A stretch of 64,000 nt of DNA from JAVJST01 sp040219295. Lineage in GTDB: Bacteria > Pseudomonadota > Alphaproteobacteria > Rhodospirillales > Casp-alpha2. Position numbers and translations under genes: made by a program. How positions within the stretch are numbered: the stretch's first letter is position 1; every line of letters begins with the position of its first letter. Of the stretch, positions 8,702-18,079 are shown one piece after another. The stretch covers positions 496,001 through 560,000 of the forward strand of contig JAVJST010000005.1 of assembly GCA_040219295.1 (NCBI GenBank), given 5' to 3'. The notes under the pieces are model-generated. The model searched no databases, was not told the DNA's origin, and saw only the letters and a list, made by a program, of their open reading frames with translations.

Positions 8702-10321
8702 ATGACGACGCGCAGGACTTTGATCACCGGCGGACGGGTGTTTACCGCCGACCCCGACAATCCCTGGGCGGAGGCAGTCGTCGTCGACGGGGACCGCATC
8801 TCGTTCGTCGGCCCAGTGGAGGCGGCCGATGCGGCTGCCGGCTCGGATGCCGAGATTCTCGACGCTGCGGGCGGCCTGATTGTCCCCGGCTTCGTCGACG
8901 GACACGTTCACGTCACGATGACCGGGGCTTCGATGCTGAAAGCGCAACTGCGTGGCGCCGGCAGCCTCGACGAGATCCGCCGCCGGGTGCGCATGTGGGC
9001 AGACTCAAACCCCGATGCGCCGCGTGTTCTCGGAACGTGCTGGGTGCACGGCGACGTGCCCGGCGGCAAGCCGAACAAGGAGATGCTCGACGACATCGTT
9101 CCCGACCGGCCGGTTTACCTGGATGCCTTCGACTTTCATTCGACCTGGGTGAACTCCACCGCCCTTGAGGAGCTCGGCATCGACCGCTCGACCCCCGACC
9201 CTGTCGGCGGCGAGATCGTGCGCGACCCTGAGACCGGCGAGGCCACGGGCTGGCTGCAGGAGACGGCGACGACGAATCTCGTGTGGCCGCTGTTGAGCAA
9301 CGTCACCGACGCCGAACGCGACGCCCAGGTTGCCGCCGCGCTCGGCGCCTTCGCGCGGGCCGGGATCACGTCGGTCGTCGAGATGGCACTCGAGGAACGC
9401 GCGCTCGAATCGATGGCGCGGCTGCAGGTCGCCGGAAAGCTTAGCGCCCGCGTCGTCGCCCACGTCATCATGTGGCGCTCGGGCGACCCGGAGAAGGAAC
9501 TCGCACAAGTCGCGCGCGCAGCAGAGCTTGCCCAGCAGTATCAGGGAGACAAGCTGCGCGTGACCGGGATCAAGTTCATCGGCGACGGCACCATCGACGG
9601 CTGCACCGCAGCGCTCAGCGAACCCTACACCGACGGCACGAACTGCGATCCGATCTGGCCCGCCGACGCGATCACACCGATGGTCCTCGCCGCCGACGCC
9701 GCCGATCTGCAGGTTGCCATTCACGCCATCGGCGACGCCACGGTCGACATCGCCATCGACGCCATCGAGAACGCCCGCAAGGTCAACGGCACGTCCGGTC
9801 GACGCCACCGAATAGAACACCTGGAGTACGCGCGCCAGGACCAGATCACGCGCCTCGGCGAACTTGGCATCACCGCGTCCATGCAGCCCGTGCACGTCGA
9901 TCCGGCCTATCTCGAAAACTGGCTGGAGATGATCGGGCCGGAGCGCGGGGCCAACGGCTTCGCCTGGCCGCTCTACTTGACGGCGGGCGCGCCGCTGGCG
10001 TTCGGCACGGATACGCCGACGGCGCCCTACGAGGCGTTGCCCAACATGTACATCGCCTCGACGCGCAAGTCGCCGTCCGACGACAACATCGCGCCGCACC
10101 GCCCGGACTGGGCGTTGCCGATGCAGGATGCGATCTGCCACGGCACGCGGGAGCCGGCGTGGTCGGCCAAGCTCGAACACGTCGTCGGCATGCTCAAGGC
10201 AGGTCTCGCCGCCGACCTCGTCGTGCTCGACCGGGATTTCTTCGAGGAAGGCCCGAAGTCACTGCTAAACACGGACGTCAGGCTAACGATGATGGACGGC
10301 GAGATCGTCTACGCGGCCTGA
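8702..10321 (+). CDS. Amidohydrolase family 3 (YtcJ-like) metal-dependent hydrolase
   Basis: Metal-dependent TIM-barrel hydrolase of 539 aa, cytoplasmic. The composite N-terminal beta-sandwich (ITGGRVFTADPDNPWAEAVVVDGDRI) leads to the metal-binding FVDGHVHV motif. Later metal or active-site stretches are KFIGDGTIDG, AIHAIGDATVDIAID, RIEHLEYA and FGTDTP. The C-terminal AGLAADLVVLDRDFF closes the sandwich. This architecture is shared by YtcJ/LAF3-type N-substituted formamide deformylase relatives. The substrate is unknown. It stands alone, convergent with the antiporter gene. Confidence 0.88.
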   Translation: MTTRRTLITGGRVFTADPDNPWAEAVVVDGDRISFVGPVEAADAAAGSDAEILDAAGGLIVPGFVDGHVHVTMTGASMLKAQLRGAGSLDEIRRRVRMWADSNPDAPRVLGTCWVHGDVPGGKPNKEMLDDIVPDRPVYLDAFDFHSTWVNSTALEELGIDRSTPDPVGGEIVRDPETGEATGWLQETATTNLVWPLLSNVTDAERDAQVAAALGAFARAGITSVVEMALEERALESMARLQVAGKLSARVVAHVIMWRSGDPEKELAQVARAAELAQQYQGDKLRVTGIKFIGDGTIDGCTAALSEPYTDGTNCDPIWPADAITPMVLAADAADLQVAIHAIGDATVDIAIDAIENARKVNGTSGRRHRIEHLEYARQDQITRLGELGITASMQPVHVDPAYLENWLEMIGPERGANGFAWPLYLTAGAPLAFGTDTPTAPYEALPNMYIASTRKSPSDDNIAPHRPDWALPMQDAICHGTREPAWSAKLEHVVGMLKAGLAADLVVLDRDFFEEGPKSLLNTDVRLTMMDGEIVYAA

Positions 10322-10339
10322 GTTGGTGGGGAACGGTCG

Positions 10340-11698
10340 TTACGGTTCGCCGTTGTCCTCTTGATCCTGTTTCGGCGACTTTTCCTTCGCGGACGCCGCC
10401 GCCGGTGTTGCCCGCCGTGGCCGGCCGAGGACGCGTCGTGCCAGCGGCATCGGCATGACCCGGCTCTTTGTCGCGCGCCAGACGGCCATCATGCCGCCTT
10501 CGCGGAGCAGTTTGATCGCGTCATCGAGCGACGACGTGCCGACCAGGGCGATCCGCAGGAAGCGGCGGGCTGCGACGAGCCACACCGGACTGATGATCAG
10601 TGAGAACGCAGTGACGGTTACGATCAAATTGAACTCGTTGGCGTCGATCAGTCCGCTGGCATTCCCGACCGCGCCCAAAAGAAACGAGAACTCACCGATC
10701 TGGGCCAGCATGACACCGGAGATGAAGGCATGCAGCCAGGGCTCGCGGAGCAATGTCATGATGCCGACGTTCAGGGCCGTCTTCACCACGGTGACGATGA
10801 ACAGGATGGCGACGACCTGGCCGAGATGACTCCAGACGAAGGCGAGATCGATCAACAGCCCGACGGACAGAAAGAACACCATCATCAGGATCGACTGAAC
10901 CGGGTGGACGCTCTGCATGACCGTTCGGCGCGCCGTACTGTTGCCGACCAGCAGACCGGCGAGGAACGCGCCGTAGGCCGCCGTGAGGCCGAGCAGTGCC
11001 GTGATCAGCGCGGCCCCGAAACACAGAACGAGACCGTACAGCGGCCGCAGTTCCGGGTTCTTGGCGAGCTGGCCGGAAAGTGGCAATGCGACCTTCTCGC
11101 GGCGACTCAGATACCATACGACAACGCTCAGCAGCGCGATGCAGACGGCCAGTTTGACCGCGTCAACCGATTGCACGCCCTCGCCGGTGAGGATGCCCAT
11201 GATCAGCAGCATGGGTACGATGGCGAGGTCCTGCGCAATCAGGACTGAAACCGTCAGCTGACCGACCTGGGTTTGCAGGATGTTGAGATTGCGCAGCATG
11301 TTCACAGCGACGGCGGTGCTCGACAGCGCGACGACGAAACCCAGCAGTACAGTCGTGCCGGCGGACCATCCGGTGAACGTGGAGACGACGAACATGATCC
11401 CGGTGGCGGCGCCAATCTGCAGGAGCGCGATCATCGTTGCCACTTTCCAGACGGCTCGAAAGCCGCGCAGGCTCAGTTCCATACCAACGAAGAACAGCAA
11501 CAAAAGCACACCGAGTTCGGCGAGAAAGGCGATGCTTTCCCGGCTTTCGATCAGGGCGGCGCCGGACGGACCGAGCACCAGTCCGGTCAGGATGTATCCG
11601 ACCAGCGCGGGCTGGCCGATGCGGGTGAACGCCATGCCGGCGAGCAGCGCCACCAGAGCGACGACGACCACGGAAATCAGTTCCGGACTTACGTGCAC
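10340..11698 (-). CDS. CPA2-type monovalent cation:proton antiporter
   Basis: Integral inner-membrane Na+(K+)/H+ antiporter-like protein, 452 aa, KefB/RosB type. Around 12 hydrophobic segments are visible. GQPALVGYILTGLVLGPSG near the N-terminus and VALSSTAVAVNML, AQDLAIVPML and AYGAFLAGLLVGNS are characteristic of the CPA2 exchanger domain. The protein ends in a polar tail (about 60 residues, KEKSPKQDQEDNGEP) and lacks the TrkA-N/TrkA-C regulatory domains of KefB/KefC. The start ATG gives MHVSPELISVVVVALVALLAGMAF, which runs directly into the first membrane segment. Confidence 0.9.
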   Translation of the reverse strand: MHVSPELISVVVVALVALLAGMAFTRIGQPALVGYILTGLVLGPSGAALIESRESIAFLAELGVLLLLFFVGMELSLRGFRAVWKVATMIALLQIGAATGIMFVVSTFTGWSAGTTVLLGFVVALSSTAVAVNMLRNLNILQTQVGQLTVSVLIAQDLAIVPMLLIMGILTGEGVQSVDAVKLAVCIALLSVVVWYLSRREKVALPLSGQLAKNPELRPLYGLVLCFGAALITALLGLTAAYGAFLAGLLVGNSTARRTVMQSVHPVQSILMMVFFLSVGLLIDLAFVWSHLGQVVAILFIVTVVKTALNVGIMTLLREPWLHAFISGVMLAQIGEFSFLLGAVGNASGLIDANEFNLIVTVTAFSLIISPVWLVAARRFLRIALVGTSSLDDAIKLLREGGMMAVWRATKSRVMPMPLARRVLGRPRRATPAAASAKEKSPKQDQEDNGEP

Positions 11699-11815
11699 CG
11701 TGATCCTCCCAAACGATCCTGCTCCCGGACGCGTTCGTCGGGAGCGACAGTCGAGACTATACCGCGACGAGACGATGCGTCATATCTGCGGCTCAAGTCT
11801 CTGGCGGGTTCCCGT

Positions 11816-12799
11816 CTATCCGATACGGATGGCGTCCGCCGCCCACGGCGCGATGGGGCGGATCTTCCGCTCGACCAGTTCGCGGGCTATCGCGACGCTG
11901 GCGTCGCCGAGGCGCTTGCTCAGGCCCGGCAGTTCGCCCTTGTGGCCGACGAGGTAGAGCGAGCGGTCGAACCCGGCGCCCGGCAGCGGCCGCGCGACCA
12001 GACCGGCCGTGTAGCTGTGGGAGTGGATCAGGCACAGCGGTGTCGTGACGGCCCAGCCAAGCCCGGCGGCGACCATGGCGAAGACCGCTTCCGATCCGTC
12101 GAACTCGAGCCGTTCCGGCGCATCGATTCCGTGGTCCTGCAGGTAACGTTCGATCCTCGCACCGATCAGCGAGCGCACCGAGTAGCGCACCAGCGGGTGG
12201 TTGCGCGCGAGGTCGGCAAGATCCGGCCGGGACATGCTGTCGGCCATGGCGTTCGGCATCACCAGCATGAACGGCTCGCGCATGATCGGGCGATGCTCGA
12301 GATCCTTGAACCCTGTCATCGGGTCGGTCGCGACCATGAAGTCGAGGCGGCGGCGGATCAGGTCCTGGCGCAGGTTGGGCGAAATCCCCGACCATACGGT
12401 GACGCTGCGGGCGTGGCCGCGAAGCTCGCGGATCAGGGCCGGGCCGGCAGTGACCGTAAACGAATCGACAAGGCCTAGTCGAACGCTGGCGAGCGACGTC
12501 TCGCCCAAGTCGCGGACGCTCGATTGCAGGTGCTCCGCCTGGACCAGCAGTTCGCGCGCGCGGACCACTAGCTCCTGGCCCGCCGGGGTGGTGCGAAACG
12601 GTCTCGCACGACGGTCAATGAGTTCGGTGCCGAGTTCGTCCTCGAGCCTGGATACGGTCCGAGTCACGCCCGACTGGGTCAAGCCCAGCCGTTCGGCGGC
12701 GAGCGTCATGGAACCGCTATCGGCGACTTCGAGGAACGCCGATAGAGATTTCAGATCGAAGGCCAATCTGCTTGTCGGGCCGCCGGGCGATTGCACCAT
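11816..12799 (-). CDS. LysR family transcriptional regulator
   Basis: LTTR of 327 aa. The N-terminal winged HTH covers roughly residues 16-75 (LKSLSAFLEVADSGSMTLAAERLGLTQSGVTRTVSRLEDELGTELIDR, then TPAGQELV), followed by a periplasmic-binding-protein-like effector domain. It is divergently transcribed from soxB with about 106 bp between starts and a 15-bp palindrome in the gap, the standard arrangement for an LTTR that controls its divergent neighbour. It is therefore likely to regulate soxBDAG in response to sarcosine, N-methylglutamate or a related amine (inference). Confidence 0.93.
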   Translation of the reverse strand: MVQSPGGPTSRLAFDLKSLSAFLEVADSGSMTLAAERLGLTQSGVTRTVSRLEDELGTELIDRRARPFRTTPAGQELVVRARELLVQAEHLQSSVRDLGETSLASVRLGLVDSFTVTAGPALIRELRGHARSVTVWSGISPNLRQDLIRRRLDFMVATDPMTGFKDLEHRPIMREPFMLVMPNAMADSMSRPDLADLARNHPLVRYSVRSLIGARIERYLQDHGIDAPERLEFDGSEAVFAMVAAGLGWAVTTPLCLIHSHSYTAGLVARPLPGAGFDRSLYLVGHKGELPGLSKRLGDASVAIARELVERKIRPIAPWAADAIRIG

Positions 12800-12818
12800 G
12801 TCGAACCGGTATCATAAA

Positions 12819-12833
12819 TCATAATAATTATGA
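12819..12833. promoter_or_regulatory. LysR-type operator between lysR and soxB
   Basis: A perfect inverted repeat TCATAAT-A-ATTATGA (15 bp, T-N13-A with the inner T-N11-A geometry of LysR sites) lies in an unusually AT-rich 40-bp stretch of an otherwise GC-rich window, 20 bp from the lysR start and about 73 bp from the soxB start. A third related half, AATCATGA, lies at 12839-12846. It probably binds the divergent LysR protein. Confidence 0.55.
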
Positions 12834-12905
12834 ATAAAAATCATGAGATGCTTGGTGCCGGATTCTGCCGTATCCTCGCCCGATCCAATCGACGGGGGTT
12901 CGACC

Positions 12906-14162
12906 GTGACGCACTATTCGATCTTCACGCTGGCGCGCAATGCGCTGGACTACCATGAAAATTGGCCTGAGGCCTGGCGCAGCCCGGACCCGCAACCGGA
13001 GTACGACGTGGTCATCGTCGGCGGCGGCGGCCACGGGCTGGCGACGGCGTTCTACCTCGCCAAGGAACACGGTATCACCAATGTCGCGGTGATCGAGAAG
13101 GGTTGGCTCGGCGGCGGCAATACCGGCCGCAACACCACCATCGTGCGGTCCAACTATCTGCTCGAGGGTAACGCGCACTTCTACGAGAAGGCGATGGAGT
13201 TGTGGCGCGGTATGACCGCCGAGCTCAACTACAACGTCATGTTCTCGGCGCGCGGCGTCCTCAACCTGGCGCACAACGACGCCCAGGTCGACGCATTCCA
13301 GCGACGCGGCAATGCCATGCGCCTCAACGGTATCGACGCCGAGTGGAAGACCGTTGGCGAAATCCGCAGGATGGCCCCGCTGCTGAACTTCTCGCGTGAG
13401 GCCCGTTTCCCGATCTACGGTGGCCTGCTTCAGCCGCTGGCCGGAACCGCGCGGCACGACGCAGTTGCGTGGGGCTATGCGCGCGGCGCCGACAGCCGCG
13501 GCGTCGACATCATCCAGAATTGCGAAGTTACCGGCATGAAGACCGAGCAGGGCCGGATCGTCGGCGTCGAAACCACGAAGGGTTTCATCAAGGCCAGGAA
13601 GGTCGGTGTCGCGGTCGCCGGGCACACGACGCAGCTTTTCGACATGGTCGGGCTTCGCCTGCCGATCGAGTCGCATTTGCTCCAGGCCATGGTCTCCGAG
13701 CCGGTCAAGCCGGCGCTCGACACGGTCATCACATCGGGTGCGGCGCACTGCTACATCTCACAGTCCGATAAGGGCGAGATGGTGTTCGGCGGCGATCTCG
13801 ATTTCTACAATTCCTACGCCCAACGGGGAAACTTCCCGATCATCGAGGATGTCGTGTCTTCGGCCTGCGAACTGTTCCCCGCCTTCACCCGCCTGCGCCT
13901 GATGCGCACCTGGGGCGGCATCATGGATATGTCCATGGACGGCAGCCCGATCATCGGCAAGACGCCGATCGAGGGGCTCTACATCAACGGCGGCTGGTGC
14001 TACGGCGGCTTCAAGGCGACGCCAGGCTCGGGCTGGGTGTTCGCCCATACCATCGCCCAGGACCGCCCGCACAAATTGAACGAATGCTTTTCGCTGGAAC
14101 GCTTCGAGACCGGCTACGTGCTCGACGAAAAGGGCGCCGGCCCGTTCCCGAAGGCGCATTGA
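12906..14162 (+). CDS. soxB: Sarcosine oxidase (or N-methylglutamate dehydrogenase) beta subunit
   Basis: Catalytic flavoprotein subunit of a heterotetrameric amine demethylase, 418 aa. The GTG at 12906 (GGGGG ahead) gives an N-terminus MTHYSIFTLARNALDYHENWP like other SoxB proteins. The ATG at 12843 adds 21 unsupported residues. The FAD-binding loop VIVGGGGHGLATAFYLA begins near residue 37. RHDAVAWG (His184) matches the histidine that covalently holds FMN between the alpha and beta subunits in characterised enzymes. The subunit oxidises sarcosine to glycine and a methylene group passed to folate. MgdA of N-methylglutamate dehydrogenase is homologous and cannot be told apart here. Confidence 0.92.
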   Translation: MTHYSIFTLARNALDYHENWPEAWRSPDPQPEYDVVIVGGGGHGLATAFYLAKEHGITNVAVIEKGWLGGGNTGRNTTIVRSNYLLEGNAHFYEKAMELWRGMTAELNYNVMFSARGVLNLAHNDAQVDAFQRRGNAMRLNGIDAEWKTVGEIRRMAPLLNFSREARFPIYGGLLQPLAGTARHDAVAWGYARGADSRGVDIIQNCEVTGMKTEQGRIVGVETTKGFIKARKVGVAVAGHTTQLFDMVGLRLPIESHLLQAMVSEPVKPALDTVITSGAAHCYISQSDKGEMVFGGDLDFYNSYAQRGNFPIIEDVVSSACELFPAFTRLRLMRTWGGIMDMSMDGSPIIGKTPIEGLYINGGWCYGGFKATPGSGWVFAHTIAQDRPHKLNECFSLERFETGYVLDEKGAGPFPKAH

Positions 14163-14178
14163 GGGGGAGGACGAGACG

Positions 14179-14457
14179 ATGCGGATTACATGCCCCTGGT
14201 GCGGCGAACGCTACCTGAGCGACTTCACCTATCAAGGCGACGCGACGGTCGAGCGGCCGTCTGATCCCGACAAGGTCAGCGACGCCGAGTGGCACGATTA
14301 CGTCTACCTGAGGGACAATCCGAAAGGCTGGCACGACGAGGTCTGGCACCACACCAACGGCTGCCGGAAGCACTTCAAGGCACGACGCAATGTGGTGACC
14401 CACGAGATTGCCTCGACCGCGCCAATGTCGGGCGAGCTGACCGGAGGCGACAAGTGA
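14179..14457 (+). CDS. soxD: Sarcosine oxidase (or N-methylglutamate dehydrogenase) delta subunit
   Basis: Small structural zinc subunit of the heterotetramer, 92 aa. Typical SoxD features are MRITCPWCG with Cys5 and Cys8, and HHTNGCRKHF with the late His and Cys that complete a zinc site. YVYLRDNPKGWHDEVW is also family-typical. It lies 16 bp after soxB and overlaps soxA as GTGA, in the conserved B-D-A-G order. Confidence 0.95.
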   Translation: MRITCPWCGERYLSDFTYQGDATVERPSDPDKVSDAEWHDYVYLRDNPKGWHDEVWHHTNGCRKHFKARRNVVTHEIASTAPMSGELTGGDK

Positions 14458-17450
14458 GCCAGACCTTCCGCATGCCCGAAGGCGGCCTGATTGACCGCGC
14501 CAAACCCGTTACCTTCAAGTTCAACGGGGTCCGGTACAACGGCTTCGAGGGCGACACACTGGCCTCGGCGCTGCTCGCCAACGGCGTTCATTTCGTCGGG
14601 CGCAGTTTCAAGTACCACCGGCCGCGCGGCATTCTCGGCGCCGGTGCGGAGGAGGCCAACGCCATGGTCCAACTCCGCGAGGGCGCCCGGACCGAGCCCA
14701 ACGTGCGGGCGGGGCAGATCGACCTGTTCGACGGCCTCACGGCCGCCAGCCAGAACTGCTGGCCAAGCCTCAATTTCGATCTGCAGTCGGTGAACAACTT
14801 GTTCAAGCGGCTGTTGCCTGCCGGTTTCTACTACAAGACCTTCAAATGGCCGCTGTCGATGTGGCTGACCTACGAGCACGTTATCCGCAATGCGGCCGGC
14901 ATGGGAAAATCGGCGGTCAAGAAGGACCCCGACCGCTACGAACGCATGAACGCGTTCTGCGATGTTCTGGTCGCGGGCGGCGGTCCGGCAGGCCTGATGG
15001 CGGCGTTGACCGCGGCGCGGGCCGGCGCGCGCGTGATCCTCGCCGAGGAAACTGCGGCATTCGGGGGACATCTCAAGGGACGGCGCTACCGGATCGTTGG
15101 CAGATCGGCAATGGACTGGGTTCGTGAAACCATCGCGGAACTCGACGGGATGGCGAACGTGACTTTGCTACCGCGCACCACGGTCGCCAGCTATTACGAC
15201 CACAACATGCTGGTGCTCAATCAGCATACCGGCGATCACCTGCCGACAGCTGCTGGCGATACACCACGCCAGAAGGTCTGGAAGGTGTGGGCGACCGAGG
15301 TCGTTCTGGCGACGGGCTCGATTGAACGCCCGATGGTGTTCGGCAACAACGACCGTCCGGGTATCATGTTGGCGTCAGCTGCGCAGGCCTACGTCAATCA
15401 GTTTGCGGTCAAACCGGGTTGCTGCACGGTCGTTTTCACCAACAACGATTCGGGGTACGAAGCCGCGGTCGATCTATTCAATGCGGGCATAGAGGTTGCC
15501 GCCATCGTCGACAACCGTCACGAACGCTCCGCCGCGGCGGACGCCGCAGAAGGCGTCGGCATCGAGATTCTGAACGGGCACGTGGTGTACAACGCAACCG
15601 GTTCGAAGCGGGTCACCGGGGCGGAGGTCATGGCCCTTGACTATGAGGGTGAGACCCTGACCGGCGAGCACCGGACCATTGCCTGCGATTTCCTGTGTAT
15701 GGCCGGTGGCTGGACGCCGAGCGTCCATCTGTTCAGCCAGTCGCGCGGCAAGACCTTATGGGACGAAGGTCTGGCAGCTTTCTTGCCGGGCGAGTCCTTC
15801 CAGCGCGAACGCTCCGCCGGTGCCTGCCGTGGTTCGATGGGACTGGCGTCATGCCTGCGCGACGGCGCCGCGGCCGGTCTCGATGCGGTCAAGGCCGCCG
15901 GGTTCGGGTCGGCTTCGTCCGTCGAAGCGCCTGTGGCCGACGATCACGGGCCGGGCGCGCTTCGTGCCATGTGGAAGGTGCCGTTGCCGCCACACACACA
16001 TCTCAAGCAGTTCGTCGATTTCCAGAACGACGTCGCCGCGACTGATATCGAACTGGCGGCGCGCGAGGGTTACCGGTCGGTCGAGCACACCAAGCGGTAT
16101 ACCACGCTCGGCATGGGCACCGACCAGGGCAAGACGTCGAACATCAACGGTCTGGCGATCCTCGCCGGCGCGCTCGGCAAGCCGATCCCCGACGTTGGTC
16201 ATACCACCTTCCGGCCGCCCTACACGGCGATCACGTTCGGCGCCATCGCTGGACAGGAACGCGGTCATCACTTCGCGCCGACACGCCGCACGCCGCTGCA
16301 TGACTGGCATGCCGAGAACGGCGCGCCGTTCGTGCCCGCCGGATACTGGCTTCGTGCCCAGTATTACCTGCGCGACGGCGAGGGCATGTGGGATGCGATC
16401 TACCGCGAGACCGTCAACGTGCGGACCAACGTCGGGCTGTGCGACGTTTCGCCGCTCGGCAAGATCGATATCCAGGGCAAGGATGCGGCCGAGTTCCTCA
16501 ATCGCATCTACATCAACGGTTTTGCCAAACTGGCCGTCGGCAAGGCGCGCTACGGCGTGATGCTGCGCGAGGATGGCGTTGTGTTCGACGACGGCACGAC
16601 CAGCCGTCTCGGCGAGAACCACTTCATGATGACGACGACGACCGCCAAGGCCGCCGCCGTGCTGCAGCACATGGAGTACCTGCTCGATGTCGTGTGGCCG
16701 GAGCTCGACGTGCACATCGTTTCGGTGACCGAGGAATGGTGCGGAATAGCCGTCGCCGGTCCCAAGAGCCGCGAGTTGCTGTCGCGGATCACCGACATCG
16801 ACATGTCGAACGATGCGTTCGAGTTCATGGGCGTGCGCGAGGGTCAGATCGCGGACGTGCCCGGCCGCATCTATCGCATCAGTTTTTCCGGCGAGCTCGC
16901 CTACGAGGTCGGGGTGCCAGCCGACTGGGGCCGCCATGTCTGGGAAACGCTGATGGCGAAGGGTGAAGACCTCGGCGTGCAGCCCTACGGCATGGAGGCC
17001 ATGGGCATCCTGCGCATCGAAAAGGGTCACGTGACGGGCGGCGAGCTCAACGGCCGGACATCGGCGGGCGATCTCGGCTTCGGCGGCATGCTGTCGTCGA
17101 AGAAACCGTTCATCGGTCAGCGTTCGCTCTCCAAGCCGGCCATGACCGATCCGGAACGCAAGATGCTGGTCGGGCTTAAATCGGTCGACGGCAAGTCGCG
17201 CATCCCGCGCGGAGGGCAGCTGGTCGAGAGCCCGGGCGCGCAGCTGCCGATGGAAATGCACGGCGAGGTCACGGCAAACTGCTACAGCCCAAACCTAAAG
17301 GAGTTCATTGGGCTGGGCATTGTCAAGCGCGGACCGGAACGCCACGGCGAACGCTTGTGGGCGGTTTCGCCGATCACCAACCAGTGCGTCGAGGTCGAGA
17401 TCTGCTCGCCGCACATGTTCGATCCAGAAGGGGAGAGGCTCCGTGGCTAA
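14454..17450 (+). CDS. soxA: Sarcosine oxidase (or N-methylglutamate dehydrogenase) alpha subunit
   Basis: Large subunit, 998 aa from the GTG at 14454, which overlaps the soxD stop as GTGA. The reading frame stays open 165 bp upstream through soxD, but that segment is out of frame with soxD and not SoxA-like. Domains: 2Fe-2S-ferredoxin-like N-terminal fold (about 15-100, VTFKFNGVRYNGFEGDTLASALLANG), NAD(P)/FAD-type Rossmann domain with VAGGGPAGLMAA at about 173, and a C-terminal GcvT-type folate-binding domain (about 620-998) that turns the methyl-derived carbon into 5,10-methylene-THF. It overlaps soxG by 8 bp. Confidence 0.95.
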   Translation: MSQTFRMPEGGLIDRAKPVTFKFNGVRYNGFEGDTLASALLANGVHFVGRSFKYHRPRGILGAGAEEANAMVQLREGARTEPNVRAGQIDLFDGLTAASQNCWPSLNFDLQSVNNLFKRLLPAGFYYKTFKWPLSMWLTYEHVIRNAAGMGKSAVKKDPDRYERMNAFCDVLVAGGGPAGLMAALTAARAGARVILAEETAAFGGHLKGRRYRIVGRSAMDWVRETIAELDGMANVTLLPRTTVASYYDHNMLVLNQHTGDHLPTAAGDTPRQKVWKVWATEVVLATGSIERPMVFGNNDRPGIMLASAAQAYVNQFAVKPGCCTVVFTNNDSGYEAAVDLFNAGIEVAAIVDNRHERSAAADAAEGVGIEILNGHVVYNATGSKRVTGAEVMALDYEGETLTGEHRTIACDFLCMAGGWTPSVHLFSQSRGKTLWDEGLAAFLPGESFQRERSAGACRGSMGLASCLRDGAAAGLDAVKAAGFGSASSVEAPVADDHGPGALRAMWKVPLPPHTHLKQFVDFQNDVAATDIELAAREGYRSVEHTKRYTTLGMGTDQGKTSNINGLAILAGALGKPIPDVGHTTFRPPYTAITFGAIAGQERGHHFAPTRRTPLHDWHAENGAPFVPAGYWLRAQYYLRDGEGMWDAIYRETVNVRTNVGLCDVSPLGKIDIQGKDAAEFLNRIYINGFAKLAVGKARYGVMLREDGVVFDDGTTSRLGENHFMMTTTTAKAAAVLQHMEYLLDVVWPELDVHIVSVTEEWCGIAVAGPKSRELLSRITDIDMSNDAFEFMGVREGQIADVPGRIYRISFSGELAYEVGVPADWGRHVWETLMAKGEDLGVQPYGMEAMGILRIEKGHVTGGELNGRTSAGDLGFGGMLSSKKPFIGQRSLSKPAMTDPERKMLVGLKSVDGKSRIPRGGQLVESPGAQLPMEMHGEVTANCYSPNLKEFIGLGIVKRGPERHGERLWAVSPITNQCVEVEICSPHMFDPEGERLRG

Positions 17451-18066
17451 CTCTGCGACTGCCATCGAAAGAAGGTCCGGTCTTGCGGCTGTGTACGAGG
17501 TCGGCGCGACCGGCGGGTCGGCCGAGAAACCGGGCGTTACCCTGGCCGAGCGGCGGCCGCTGAGTATCGTCCATGTCGCCGGCGATCCCGACACTGCCGC
17601 ATTTGCCGACGGAGTGCGGAGCGCAACCGGTTGCGCTCTGCCGACAAACGCCAACACGATGAACCGCTCCGGCAACGATGCGGTGATATGGCTGGCACCG
17701 ACGCGCTGGCTTTGCGTTTCTCCGGATCAGGGACCGGGTGTTCTCGAAGGCGCACTTCGCGTCGCCTGTGGCGACGCCGGCGCTGTCATCGACGTCAGCC
17801 ACGGCCGCACGGTGACACGGCTTTCGGGTCCGAATGCGCGGGACGTGCTGATGAAGGGGCCGCCGGTCGACCTGCATGCCTCGGTCTTTGCGCCCGGGTC
17901 CGCTGTGCAGTCGAACATGGCGCATTGCGGCGTCCTCATCACCTGCATCGACGAAGACACGTTCGATCTCTACTGCTTCCGCGCCTTCGGCCAGCACATG
18001 TGGGAATGGCTGTGCGAGGCGTCGTTGGAGTACGGCTACGAGGTCGGCGAGACTGTCGGCATCTGA
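17443..18066 (+). CDS. soxG: Sarcosine oxidase (or N-methylglutamate dehydrogenase) gamma subunit
   Basis: Fourth subunit, 207 aa, with weak GcvT-like similarity. It starts at GTG 17443 inside the end of soxA (GGGGAGAGG just upstream). Recognisable stretches are WLAPTRWLCVSP, AVIDVSHGRTVTRLSGPNARDVLMKG and FDLYCFRAFGQHMWEWL, which match SoxG/MgdD. It is the last gene of the unit and is followed by a convergent LysE gene 13 bp away with no evident rho-independent terminator. Folate genes (purU, folD, glyA) often found after soxG are absent here. Confidence 0.93.
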   Translation: MANSATAIERRSGLAAVYEVGATGGSAEKPGVTLAERRPLSIVHVAGDPDTAAFADGVRSATGCALPTNANTMNRSGNDAVIWLAPTRWLCVSPDQGPGVLEGALRVACGDAGAVIDVSHGRTVTRLSGPNARDVLMKGPPVDLHASVFAPGSAVQSNMAHCGVLITCIDEDTFDLYCFRAFGQHMWEWLCEASLEYGYEVGETVGI

Positions 18067-18079
18067 GCGGCGGTATACA

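Noticed and set aside
11273..12478. 401-codon plus-strand frame across the antiporter and lysR genes
   Set aside because: It spans two genes and their gap on the opposite strand. The translation is compositional noise.
14289..14453. Upstream extension of soxA by 55 codons
   Set aside because: The extension lies inside soxD in another frame and is not SoxA-like. The GTGA overlap at 14454 gives the standard N-terminus.
15849..17261. 470-codon minus-strand frame opposite soxA
   Set aside because: Antisense shadow of the folate-binding half of SoxA, with no recognisable protein features.
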